A stretch of 64,000 nucleotides of DNA. Origin: Protopterus annectens. Lineage: Eukaryota; Chordata; Ceratodontiformes; Protopteridae. The DNA is taken from the NCBI RefSeq assembly GCF_019279795.1, contig NC_056725.1, forward strand, positions 1,752,116,916 to 1,752,180,915, read 5' to 3'. The notes beneath the pieces were generated by a model, which had not been told where the DNA came from, did not search any database, and saw only the letters and a program-made list of their open reading frames with translations. This document shows positions 48,823 through 59,880 of this stretch, piece after piece. Made by a program: the position numbers and the translations under genes. Within the stretch, counting starts at the first letter, position 1. Every line of letters begins with the position of its first letter.

Positions 48823-50270
48823 CTATAATTTAGCTGCCCTTAGTTTCAACAGGGGTACAAGAGAGAGATTCTCATTTAAACCTGGAGGGGATGTAGCTTG
48901 AAGAGTTATTTGCCACCTGAGCTCTTTATATTCTATTTTCTCTTCCCATTGTCCCCCTCTAACATCTTTTTTGACCTATTCCAACACAAAGAAGGAATAA
49001 TTACCATAGACACATATTAAAGAATGTTTAAAAGGGGCATTTGTTTCCTTCCTGTTTTGCATATCATATAGATGTTCGTATATCCTCCTTTTTAGCTTAT
49101 GTTCAGTTTTGCCCATGTAAAAAGAATGACATACCTCACACGGAACTAAATAAATAAGGCCATTTGAGCCACAGTTAAAATATCCTTTACTACTTAAAAC
49201 CAAATTTCTACTGTTTAAAATTACTTCTTCCTTATTCATTATAAACCTACATTGTGAACATCGCCCACATTTGTAGGTACCAACTTTCTTTCTTCCATTT
49301 GCCTCTTTTCTGTCATTTTCTAAGGCATTTTTCACACTTTGTGAGTTTTTATATACACATTTCAGCTCTGTTTTGGTTATTTGTTCCAAATCAGTGAGAT
49401 TTTTGAACTTCTCCCACTCATCACTGATAATTCTCCTTACTAATCCACTGCTAGCATTGCATTCTAGGACCACTGCTTTACTAAATTGGTTTTGCTGTGA
49501 GGAGTCAGTACCATGGTTCTCAACTAAGAGCTGACCAAGGATAGGTTTATATTTGTCATTTCTACCTTCCTGTACTTGTTTTGTAATTTCTTCAAGGAAC
49601 TCTTTTGGATAGCCCCTTGCTGAACACAATCCCTTGAGAAAATTGCACTCATTCACAAAGTCCTTGGTGTCAGAGGTCATACGACTTGCCCTTGCGTACT
49701 GCCCTTTTACTATATTTCTCTTGTAATGAGAAGGATGAGCACTGTTATAGTGCAAATATGAGTTAGCAAAGGTGTTTTTTCTATGCACCTTTGAATTGAA
49801 CCTGTTACTTTCTTTATATATTTCTATATCTAAGTATTGTAGTTTTTCGTCAGAAACGTTGAAGGTGAATTTGAGAAATGGGGTGGTGGTATGTATAAAA
49901 TCAACAAATTCCTGAATTTTATTTTTATTGTCCACCCAAAAAATGCAGATGTCATCCAGGAACCTTTTGTAGAGGCTCCAACAATCTTTATACATGGAGT
50001 CCAGAACATATTTTTCTTCCCATTTAGCTAAAATTAAATTACCGTAAGTGGGTGCGCATGCAGCACCCATCGCCACCTTTCTAACCTGTTGGTAAAATTC
50101 TCCTTTTAAATAAATGAAATTGTATTTTAAAACTAATTTCATCAGGTTAAGGCACAGTACCCTATCTGCCTGTGACATTTCTGTTTCCTCAAAAATTTCT
50201 TCTTACATCTGCATTTCTTCAGAGTGGGGAATGCATGTGAAGAGGTCAATGTCATCAATTGCAATGAATG
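48823..50270 (-). pseudogene. Penelope reverse transcriptase with GIY-YIG endonuclease, broken
   Basis: The long open part is 50178-48976 (400 codons). RT motifs: AMGAACAPTYGNLILAKWE at 36-54, RFLDDICIFW at 72-81 with the Asp pair at 75-76, then KLQYLDIEIYKESN and TFANSYLHYNSAHPSHYKRN. A zinc-type CGRCSQC lies at 304-310. GLIYLVPCEVCHSFYMGKT at 340-357 is the GIY-YIG nuclease with Ile to Met in the second half. Upstream of the open part, in the same strand, TFIAIDDIDLFTCIPH is the earlier RT block, cut off by a stop near 50204. Downstream, a TAG at 48973 interrupts; the frame then resumes with VKKDVRGGQWEEKIEYKELR and PPGLNENLSLVP to 48823. These are single-base lesions in an otherwise well-kept gene. 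Confidence 0.92.
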
Positions 50271-50388
50271 TTAAATTTTTGTTTAAAAGAATTCAGGATG
50301 ATTATTGGTCCTGTGGTGCCTTGGATTGTCTTACTAGTTTCATTTTGTACCTGGTGACTGTTTATTTGAATTTTTTTGCAAATGAATC

Positions 50389-51384
50389 TACAAAACTTCA
50401 CAACCTACTGTCTCAAGGGATGTATCAAGCCTAGCAGGAGTAAAGTAGGTAATAAGTCATTGTTAGTACTTTTAAACTATATTAACATGTTGCATTCATG
50501 CATTATACATTACGTTTTCTTTCTTTTTAACAATTATTCACTACAACATTATATAACTTGCTCAATTCCTGTATTAACTTAAACCTCACTCCTCCTCCCC
50601 CTGAACTTTATTCTGGATGTATTGTTCCCACAAATTTCATTTATGTTTGCTTCTTCCCTTTTCTAAATATTGTATGTTATGTTATAGCCTCAATGTATGT
50701 GTTTTCTTGCCTGTTAGGTGTATGGCTTGCTGTTTTTTTTTTAATCTTTTATACATAAAGTTATAATAAAACATACTGGTAAAACAGAGTAATACATGGG
50801 GAAATATTGAAGGTGTAAGTAGAACAGACTGAGGTATTGAAAGATGGGTGCATGGTTAAAAATAATGGTAAGGAATAAAAAAAAAAATCATACAGCAATG
50901 GAGATGCAATATGTTTAAGATTATATGAAAAGCATGGTAGAAGACTAGTCATAAGCCTAAAGATAGGGAAGTAAAAGTGTGGTTAAGGGAAGGTTCTTAA
51001 CAGCTAATATACACACACGAATACTTCTCAAGGGTTGTGTATGTGCAAACTGCATTTGGAGTCAATAGGTGAAAACTGGGTAGAGGTTGAGAGAATGGAG
51101 TGAACTACACAGAAATAGTTTAGGGACAGAATTGTGTAAGGTGAGATATGTTGCCATAAACCTCAGTTTCCATTGTGACTAAGTCTATATTATAGAAAAC
51201 CGCAGAAAAATTGCATTTATACCACAATGATACTAAGGTAAATAGTTCTAAAACAGGTCAAAATGAAAATGTACTTTGAAATCGAACCAAAGGTAGCAAA
51301 TAAAAAAAATTAATATGGATTAAAGGACTTTCATAAGGCATTATATCTATCCCTCTCTACACATTTATTTATATATAGGGCAAT

Positions 51385-51445
<61 letters not shown>

Positions 51446-51760
51446 AAAGATAATGTATTATAAATGGAAAACAGGATGGTCTTGTGGTCCAAATGGAGAG
51501 ATAATAAATCAGCAAACAAAGGTGAGTAATATTGCTGGAACTGAATTCATCCTCAAGTCTCCATGCGTACCTTAATAAGGTAGACTCTGTTATTTACAAA
51601 ATCTCACCAAGATGACACTGATTTATAGACTGTATTTTATATAGCATCTATCATATGCAGAAGTAGGTTAAAAAATAAAAAATATAGCTGGGTGCACAAC
51701 ACCCAGGATAAAAAAGTACCCAATACTGGTAGGTGCACTGGTGCCAGAACTGAAAAAACT
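50389..51760. other. Unassigned stretch with a (TA)n tract
   Basis: Apart from about 26 TA units at 51388-51440 I see no gene or transposon motif. The right target duplication of the Penelope element (50373-50388) borders it. Confidence 0.5.
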
Positions 51761-52132
51761 GACAGTGCAGAATGCTCAAGACATGGAAATATGCCTACAA
51801 TGGGGCTAGGCTAACAATCCACAAAAATCACAAAAACAGAGCCATAAAGATGACAGAGTGGACTATTAAAGATAAGAAAGAAATTATGTATTGTTATTAT
51901 TATGCAAGAAGCCCAGAATTTACAGACAGAAGATATACAAAAAGAATAAGAGAGAAATTAGAGGAAAGAAAAATACTTCCACGAGGAAAAACTGTCAGAA
52001 GCTTCAAATAAAAATGTGTGTTCATTAATACAACAAATTTATGAAAAACATTATATATATGGAAAAAGAAGCATCTGAGGAAGTGTGAAAATATAAAGAA
52101 CAAAATCTAGAGACTTTTTGAAAGATATAAAA

Positions 52133-52830
52133 AAGAAATATGGACATGGGAAAGAGAGAGATTTGATATGGTGCAACATTTATGCAAAGGAGAAAGCAAA
52201 CTTAATCAACACAAAAAGGCAGCCTCAAAGATATTAGAAGACAAATATAGGCAAAGGCATCCAGATATGAAAAATTTCACAATAAAAAATAAGATCACAA
52301 AGAGGGAACATAGAACAGAAGATTAGTAAAGTATAAGTAAAAATAAAATAGAAGTTGAAGTTATGGACTACTTACAGAGTGAATGATTTAGTGTAGAAAT
52401 CCAACACAGGTTATATCACAGCATGATGGAACAATGAGTCCCCAAACTAAGGAGAAACAGGAGGATCACAATACATCTGAAGAAGAAATATGGACATGGG
52501 AAAGAAGAACAGATATAATGTGGTGTAATATTTAAGCAAAGGAGAAAGTAGAACTAATCAATATAAAAAGAGTAGCACCAAAGATATTTGAAGAAAAATA
52601 TAGGCAAAGGCATCCAAATATGAAAAATTTTACAATACAAGAAAATAAGAAAACAGAGAGGAAAAGTAGAAAAGAGGTTTAGTAATGGAGAAGTTAAAGA
52701 AATAGAAACTGAGGTTATGGATTATCTGTGAAATGAAGGATTTAGTGTAGAAAATCTAACCTGAAAACATCACAGCAGGACAGAGGAATGGATCCCCAGA
52801 TTAAGGCAAAACCAGTAGAGCTGGAAACAT
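52133..52830. repeat. 360-bp tandem duplication in the LINE ORF
   Basis: Copies start AAGAAATATGGACATGGGAA at 52133 and 52493. They share AAATATAGGCAAAGGCATCC and other strings at roughly 80% identity, so the duplication is old. It may be part of the N-terminal protein domain rather than an accident, because 360 is a multiple of three. Confidence 0.85.
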
Positions 52831-55800
52831 CTGATTAGTTGCCAAATGAAGATACTTTGAAGTCTTCAGTAGGAAACCAGTACAAACATTTAGATGGAGC
52901 TCCACAGCAAGAGGAGGAACAAGAAACTGTGGCAACTCTGATGCAGCCAATGTTGTGGGGCGATAGATCAGTGAGTTCCCATATGAAATAGCAATGATTG
53001 GCACAGGATGAAACTAAAGAGAATGTGGCACAGGAAGAGGCTGTAAAACTATGTATAGAATGCCCAGAAGAAATGGAGAACAAAGAACATATCCTCAGTT
53101 TAGAAGAAAATAATCTAAGAGAAGAGTTGATTGATTTAATAGAGATGGATAGACATATTAAGATCAAGGAAGGAAATAGACTACAGAAAGTCAATAAAGT
53201 CCAAAAAGTTAGAAGTTTGATAAAACAAATGAACCTAGTAATTAGGACTGCCCATACAGATTCATGTGATATAACAGAAGTAAATAGGACATATTACTGT
53301 GCAGCTAAATTAATAACAGATAAAGTTTTACCAGAAAAACATAGGGTGGTAAGGGAAAGGAAGGGGAGAAATCAAATGCCATCATGGAAGTATCCAATAG
53401 AGAAAACTATAAAGTAATTAAGACAAGAAGTGTCATTGTTAGAAGAGCATAGAAGAGGGAACAGATCAACAAAAATACTCAGAAAGATTGATGTGATAAA
53501 AGCAATGCACAGTATCAGAACAGATCATGGTCTGTTGTGCTCTATCACAAATAATAAACCAAAAATATCAACGCAGGCAGAAAAACATAGAAGATACGCA
53601 GATAAATTTAAAGGAAAAGTACAAAATAAGCAATTTATTATGACCCAAAATAAAATTTATAGAGAATTGGGAAACAAGGCAAAAGGAATTGACACACTAC
53701 CAAAAAACAGAAAAAATAGATACATTTTAGAGGAATGTCTATGAAGACCCTGTAGAACATACCGAAAATGCTAAATGGATAGAAAAAGTAAAAGAAAGAA
53801 TAAGAAGTTAAAATGTACAGGATATCCAATGGGATGAAGTAACAACCAGAGAGACTGAACCAAAGTTAAGAAAATCTCCTAATAGGAAAACCCAGGCCTG
53901 GATTCAGTACCTAACTTCTGGTTAAAAGTATTAATATCTTTATATGATTTACAGATTTAGCCATGAGTAAGAACTATTTATACGCATACCCCAAACAGAC
54001 ACCAGCTTGGTTAACAACAGGAAAAACAATACTCCTACTTAAGAGTAAACCTGCAAGCTATCATAAAAACTATAGACCAATAACTTGACTTCCAGTGACG
54101 TATAAACTATACACTGGAATTGATACTGACAGAGTTTATAGTCATTTAGTAGAAAACTCAATCATGGCAATAGAACAAAGGATTATAAAAGAAAGTCATA
54201 TGGAATAAATGATGATTTGATATTAAATAAAGTCATAATGGAGAACTGTAACACAGGGAAGCATCTAAGGATGGCATTGATAGACTGCAATAAAAAAAAG
54301 CATTTGATAGTATCCCGCATTCATGGGTAAAAGAGTGCTTAAATATGTATAAGATACACCCTACACTGATCGATTATATTTCAGCGACCATGAACCAGTG
54401 GCAAATCACTATGGACTTAAGCCATTACAATGGACAAATTATTATTCCAGGAATAAGGATTCAAGGGGGGGGGGGTATTCCAGGGTGACTCTTTGTCACC
54501 ACTGCTTTTTTTGTCTTGCCCTTAACCCATCATGCTGTCTACTTAACACATTAGGCCACGTCAATAATTTGGCTCTCAGAAAACAACAAAGTGTAAAGAC
54601 TTCTCATCTGCTTTCTGTACATGATTTAAAACTATATAGTTCATCAAATGAGGAACTGAAAGCATAGCTGCAAGTGGTTAAAATATTTTCAGATAATATG
54701 AGTGTAATTTGGTCTTGATAAATGCGCAAAGGCAACCTTTAAAGCAGAAAAGCTGCAGCACTAAGAAAATGTCACTTTGGGACAGGAAGATGATATAAAA
54801 GTACCTGAGCAAGACGGGTTGTATGAATATTTTGGAATTGATGAAGGATCAACAATAAAACATGAACAAATGCAAATAAAACTTAGTAAGGAATATTTTA
54901 GAAGACTTAAATTAATACTAAAAACAGCACTGGCATCCAGGAACAAAGTCCAAGCTGTAAACCAATGTGTTCTTCCTGTCCTTACAGTTTTGGAGTGATT
55001 GATTTGCCATAAAAGGTGTTGGATAGTTTGGACAGGAAAACAAGAAGTATGCTCCATGCTCATCAGGTGATTTATAAAAATCAGTGCAAACCAAGACTAT
55101 ATATTCCCATTCTGAAAGAGGTATGCGCTTCCTCAAAATTGAGTACATGTATAGATCTGCAATAGTGGGACTGCATACATATCTGCTAACCTCACTAGAC
55201 CCAAATGTAGTGAAAGTATTGAAACATGAGGAAAATAAGTCTAAGATGACTTCCCTACTTAGTTTAGCTGAAGCATATTTGAGTCAAGCAGAACTGGAAA
55301 TCCAACTGGAAATAGATAAAAATCAGGTAGCACTTGAATGTTCCTAAAAACAAAAGAAAGAATATAAGGTGAAGGATCAGGTGACAAGGCAAGAAATATG
55401 GAAAATGCATAAACATAGTTGTAAGTATGAAAAACTCTTGGAACAACCTCATGTTGATCAGAAGTGAATGCAGGAATGGTTAAGAGGAGGTGAATTTAAA
55501 TCAAAAAATGAAAGGTTAATATTGGGAGCCCAAGGTTGTGGACTACATACACATTGGTTTACAAAGTCCATTGAACATGTGGGAGAAACAGACAAATGTA
55601 GGTTTTATAAAATGGAAATGGAAGCAGTTGCACATCCTGTTGCTGGTTGTGATATATTAATGGCAGAAGGACTGTATACTGAAAGGCATAATAACATGGC
55701 AAGACTGCTGCATTGAGGATTGTGCAAACATTATAATACTGAAGTAGCTGAAAACACTGAAAACATGACCCCCACAAAGCATAATAGAAAATGATGAAGT

Positions 55801-55924
55801 TTATATCCCATGGGATCATCCATTACCAACAATTCATAAAATAGATGCAAGAAAACCAGATATAGTACTCCATGAAAAAAAGAGAAAGGAACATTGATTA
55901 TTGTAATCATTGCACCCAGTGACT

Positions 55925-56045
55925 ACAATGTATTTATTTATTTATTTAACATTTGTTAACCGGGAAAGTCTGACTTGGAACAAAGCCAATTTTCAGCGGA
56001 GGCCCAGGGAGAAATGCTCCAGATGCATGTCTTTGTAATGCCTTA
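55925..56045 (-). mobile_element. Dispersed module, copy f, inserted in the R2/R4 endonuclease
   Basis: On the minus strand it reads GGAGCATTTCTCCCTGGGCC, TCCGCTGAAAATTGGC and AAGTCAGACTTTCCCGGTTA, with an AAATAAATAAAT tail. The LINE sequence is continuous on both sides, so the element is only about 120 bp long. This gives the family's best-defined limits. Confidence 0.8.
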
Positions 56046-56639
56046 TGTACAGAGAGACATGGAATCATAAAATACCAGGATTTGCAGGCAGAAACAAGGG
56101 CAATGTGGGAGAAAGATACACAGACAGTTCCAGTAGTAGTAAGGGCATCGGGCCTTATAAAAAATAATTTACAATCATGCTTATATATGTTACTGATACA
56201 TGTAACTCCATATAAATTGCAGAAGGAGTCATTATTGTGCGCACTGCGGGTGCTGCAAAGAGCACTTTTGGCAAACAGGACTGAAACAATACTGATTTGA
56301 TGAACTTTAACCATACTTTGACTTAGGAATGGGGTCCATTCCTATCATGGTATTAGAAACCCAAAAAACCTGAAGAAATTAAAAAAGAGAGATCGGTATA
56401 TATTTGATAATGATAATGGGTTACAAGCGGAAAACAGGATGGTCATGGTATTAATATCTTGGGAAAACTAAAATGAAATGAGTAAAATGTTTGATAAAAA
56501 TTTTACATTCAATGCATAATTTTTTCATCATTGTAATATGTCTGACATATTTACTTTATAGAGTAGTCAAGTGAATAAATTATGTTATAGGAATCATGGG
56601 AATTACCAGCAGCCATGTTTCCCTTGAAAATAACTACCA

Positions 56640-57790
56640 TCAGGCTCTACCAACCTTTGCAAGGAGGGCAAGGTCTAAATGCCCTGGAGTGTATTTGTCA
56701 GCATCCATCCATTTAGGTATGACTGAAGGCTGACATTGAGTCTTATTCTTTAACATGCTAGCAGAGTCTATTCCAGAGCAATAGGAGATGTCGGGTGATG
56801 GCCCTATCTCTTCAATCTCTTCATTTACTTTTCTTTATTACCTGATATAATTTCAGATCACTTGTTGTGGTGCTGGATATGCTATCTCATCTATTGAGTA
56901 AGAGGAGATATTGGATAATAGAATTCCTAAGGGCACAGAATGCAAGGCACGGGTCTCCCATCAAGAGCCTATATGACACAGAGTACAGGGAAAGTGATTA
57001 CAGCCTTTTCGGATAACTAAGATATTTGAGGCCTGGGATTCTTTTAGTTACGAACTTTTGTGTTGTTTCTTGTTTCCTAATGTGTCTGGTAAGATAAATG
57101 CAAAAAGGTGCAATATATTTTGTAACTGGTCTAACCAGAGCAGAGTAAAAGGGAACAATAACTTCCTTGGTTTTAGATGAGATATACCTGGCAATTAGTT
57201 GTGAAATAGATTTATTTGCTGACTGCTTCTACATGGTGATTGAAGGAGAAGGAGACATTTACCCATGTGTATAGGTACCTGACCACAGACTCATTGGAGA
57301 CTGGAATGTCATTGATACAGTAGATAGCAGGAGTTTATTGTTTTCTGAATTAGATAATACTGCAGTTGTGGGATTTAGTGTGAGTATTTGAAGGGTGTTA
57401 GTTATCAGTTGCTGATTTAACAACTACGTCCAGCGTATTAGTCAACCACAAATCCTTGTTGTCAGTGTTTAGGTCAGAAACATAAATGACAAAAAAGAAG
57501 GGCCTCATACAGAACTCTAGGGAATGCCATTGATCACCTTTTTCCTAACTGAGAAGGTATGACTAGCTTTGACAACATGGGTTCTGTCCTTCATTCAGTT
57601 TACAATGTATCTTACCACATAGGGATCACTGTTTAAGGCCATAATTACTAGCAAATCCAACATATGATAGGGTATCCAACACCTTCACCAGATCCAAGTA
57701 GGCAGTGTTTACAATGTGACTATTGTCCAATACCTGGATGACTTTTTCCAAAAAACTTACAATATTAACTGGGTATAAACTGCCCTTAGC
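56640..57790 (-). pseudogene. CR1 RT and C-terminal part (copy E)
   Basis: The minus strand gives FFEKVIQVLDNSHIVNTAYL, DLVKVLDTLSYVGF (block A; compare DLAKAFDTIPHSGI), DPYVVRYIVN, MKDRTHVVKASHT, then a block B-like VINGIP..SSV.GPLLF. Block C is not readable. Further on: ISSKTKEVIVPFYSALVRPV, YLTRHIR, TKRIPGLKYLSYPKRL and LLLLWNRLC. Stops are frequent in all frames. It is identified by line-by-line comparison with copy A. Confidence 0.82.
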
Positions 57791-57799
57791 AAAAGGCAT

Positions 57800-57990
57800 C
57801 ACTGGGGCTTGGGGTTGGCATAATGGTTAAGGTGTTTACCTCACAAACACAAAGTACAGGAGTTAATTCTCACCTTTGACTGAAATTGGCCAGGATTAAA
57901 ATGTCTCACAACAGCAGCTATCCTAGTTCTTAAATATGAACATCAGCACCACAGTGCACCTAGATTCAGGAACATATCATGTGGCAAGGC
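57800..57990 (+). mobile_element. tRNA-derived SINE, decayed, inside CR1-E
   Basis: TGGCATAATGGTTAAGGTG resembles an A box and CAGGAGTTAATTCTCAC a B box, with tRNA-like spacing. The family differs from the one at 24369. The 3' limit is vague. Confidence 0.6.
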
Positions 57991-58260
57991 TTAAGCTGAA
58001 CAACTTTTGGAGAAGATCAGTAAGAGTTTTGCTTCACACTATTGATTACAAGACCTGTTATATTATCAAAACCCACTGAACAGGTGTTTTTGGTCTTGGA
58101 GAATGCTTTAAGGATGTGTCCATTTAAAACTGTAGGGGAAAAAGTGAATCAAGGATGTTTGAAGAGTGAATGATGGTTTCAGTGGAGAATTTGCTACAAT
58201 CAAGTTTGCTAGTATGTTGGCAATGCCTTAAGGATTGGAATGGTAGGTGCATTGCAGATA

Positions 58261-59880
58261 CGTTTGGAGCAGTATTATGAATTATTCCTTAGCGTTCTTA
58301 CCCTGTCGCTAAGTTTGGAGCAGTATTATGAGTTATTCCTTACCATTCTAACACTGTAGATAAGTTTGGAGTGCTATTATGAGTTATTCCTTAGCATTCT
58401 AACACTGCAGATACGTTTGGAGCACTATTATGAGTTATTCCTTAGCGTTCTTACCCTTTAGCTAAGATTGGAGCAGTATTATGAATTATTCCTTAGCATT
58501 CTAACACTGTAGATAAGTTTGGAGTGCTATTATGAGTTATTCCTTAGCATTCTAACACTGCAGATACGTTTGGAGCACTATTATGAGTTATTCCTTAGCA
58601 TTCTAACACTGTAGATAAGTTTGGAGCACTATTATGAGTTATCCTTTAGCGTTCTTACCCTTTAGCTAAGTTTGGAGCACTATTATGAATTATTCCTTAG
58701 CGTTCTTACCCTTTAGCTAAGATTGGAGCAGTATTATGAATTATTCCTTAGCATTCTAACACTGTAGATAAGTTTGGAGTGCTATTATGAGTTATTCCTT
58801 AGCATTCTAACACTGTAGATAAGTTTGGAGCACTATTATGAGTTATCCTTTAGCGTTCTTACCCTTTAGCTAAGTTTGGAGTAGTATTATGAGATATTCC
58901 TTAGCGTTCTTACCCTGTAGCTAAGTTTGGAGTAGTATTATGAGTTATTCCTTAGTGTTCTAACACTGTAGATAAGTTTGTAGCAGTATTATGAATTATT
59001 CCTTAGCGTTTTAAAACTGTAGCTAAGTTTGGAGCAGTATTATGAGTTATTCCTTAACATTCTAACACTGTAGATAAGTTTGGAGCAGTATTATGAGTTA
59101 TTCCTTAACGTTCTAACACTGTAGATAAGTTTGGAATAATATTATGAGTCATACCTTAGCTTTCTAACACTTTAAACAAGTTTGGAGCAATATTAGGAAT
59201 ATTATTATTCCTTAGTGTCCTAACACTGCAGATAAGTTTAGAGCAGTATTTTGAGTTATTCCTCAGCATTCTTTCCCTGTAGCTAAGTTTGGAGCAGTAT
59301 TTTGAGTTATTCCTTAATGTTCTAACACTGTAGATAAGTTTGGAGCAGTATTATGAGTTATTCCTTAGCGCTCTTACACTGTAGATATGTTTAGAGCACT
59401 ATTATGAGTTATACCTTAGCATTCTTACACTTTGGAGCAGTATTATGAGTTATTCCTTAGTGCTCTTACACTGTAGATAAGTTTGGAGCAGTATTATGAG
59501 TTATTCCTTAGCATTCTTACACTGTAGATAAGTTTGGAGCAGTATTTTGAGTTATTCCTCAGCGTTCTTACACTGTAGCTAAGTTTGGAGCAGTATTATG
59601 AGTTATTCCTTAGCGCTCTTACACTGTAGATAAGTTTGGAGCAGTATTATGAGTTATTCCTTAGAATTCTTACACTGTAGATAAGTTTGGAGTAGTATTT
59701 TGAGTTATTCATCAGCATTTTTACCCTGTAGCTAAGTTTGGAGCAGTATTTTGAGTTATTCCTTAATGTTCTAACACTTAGATAAGTTTGGAGCAGTATT
59801 ATGAATTATTCCTTAGTGTTCTTACACTGTAGATAAGTTTGGAGCACTATTATGAGGTATAGCTTAGCATCCTAACATAG
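58261..59880. repeat. 51-bp minisatellite, about 32 units, seemingly born from CR1 ORF2
   Basis: The unit consensus runs AGTTTGGAGCAGTATTATGA, then GTTATTCCTTAGCATTCTAA, then CACTGTAGATA. The period is 51 bp almost throughout. Identical blocks recur 255 bp apart (for example GCTAAGATTG at 58461 and 58716), a five-unit higher-order repeat. On the minus strand the unit reads YSVRMLRNNS-stop-YCSKLI, which lines up with YVKNLNGNAQICSELK of copy A ORF2. The array also occupies precisely that place in CR1-E. Confidence 0.93.

Larger units (their letters stand above)
48308..50372 (-). mobile_element. Penelope-like element, 5' truncated
   Basis: A minus-strand element between 16-bp target duplications. 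It has one RT/GIY-YIG gene and a 3' region (48308-48820) with a hammerhead-like motif. A 32-bp inverted repeat pairs the 3' end (48304-48335) with the sequence just upstream of the surviving RT (50296-50327), with two mismatches. Its left arm overlaps the duplication by four bases. Inverted or direct terminal repeats are usual in this order. The N-terminal third of the RT is missing, which points to a truncated insertion. Confidence 0.9.
51772..56300 (+). pseudogene. R2/R4-type LINE ORF, broken
   Basis: Readable parts in order are: MTEWTIKDKKEIMYCYYYAR; ENNLREELIDLI and DSCDITEVNRTYYCAAKLIT; a helix-rich segment ending QNKIYRELGNKAKGIDTLPK; RT start AWLTTGKTILLLKSK and YHKNYRPIT; block A near 54285 (DCNKKKAFDSIPHSW across a 1-base shift); GDSLSPLLF near 54485; DLKLYSSSNEEL where the YMDD box belongs, with the first residues lost; LEQDGLYEYFGID-like thumb; RCRFYKMEMEAVAHPVAGCD and ERHNNMARLLH; RKPDIVLHEKKRKE, the PD half of the endonuclease. 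The second half (normally IIDxAxPSDYN) reads IIVIIAPSDYN after a shift, so its Asp is lost. A SINE-like module follows, then MWEKDTQTVPVVVRASGLIK. At least ten lesions. Confidence 0.78.
51760..56340 (+). mobile_element. R2/R4-type LINE with C-terminal restriction-like endonuclease
   Basis: This is a single-ORF LINE remnant without an APE endonuclease. The order is an N-terminal basic/Trp-rich domain (51772-52011), a duplicated segment (52133-52830), a central alpha-helical domain (52998-53740), the RT (about 53990-54720), the thumb (54760-55450), a Cys/His segment with the PD-type endonuclease (55570-55925) and the terminal PVVVxAxGLIKNNLQS segment (56082-56300). This order is that of the R2 superclade; I favour the R4/Dong/Rex6 branch on wording of motifs but cannot confirm it. 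The 5' edge is uncertain. Confidence 0.78.
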
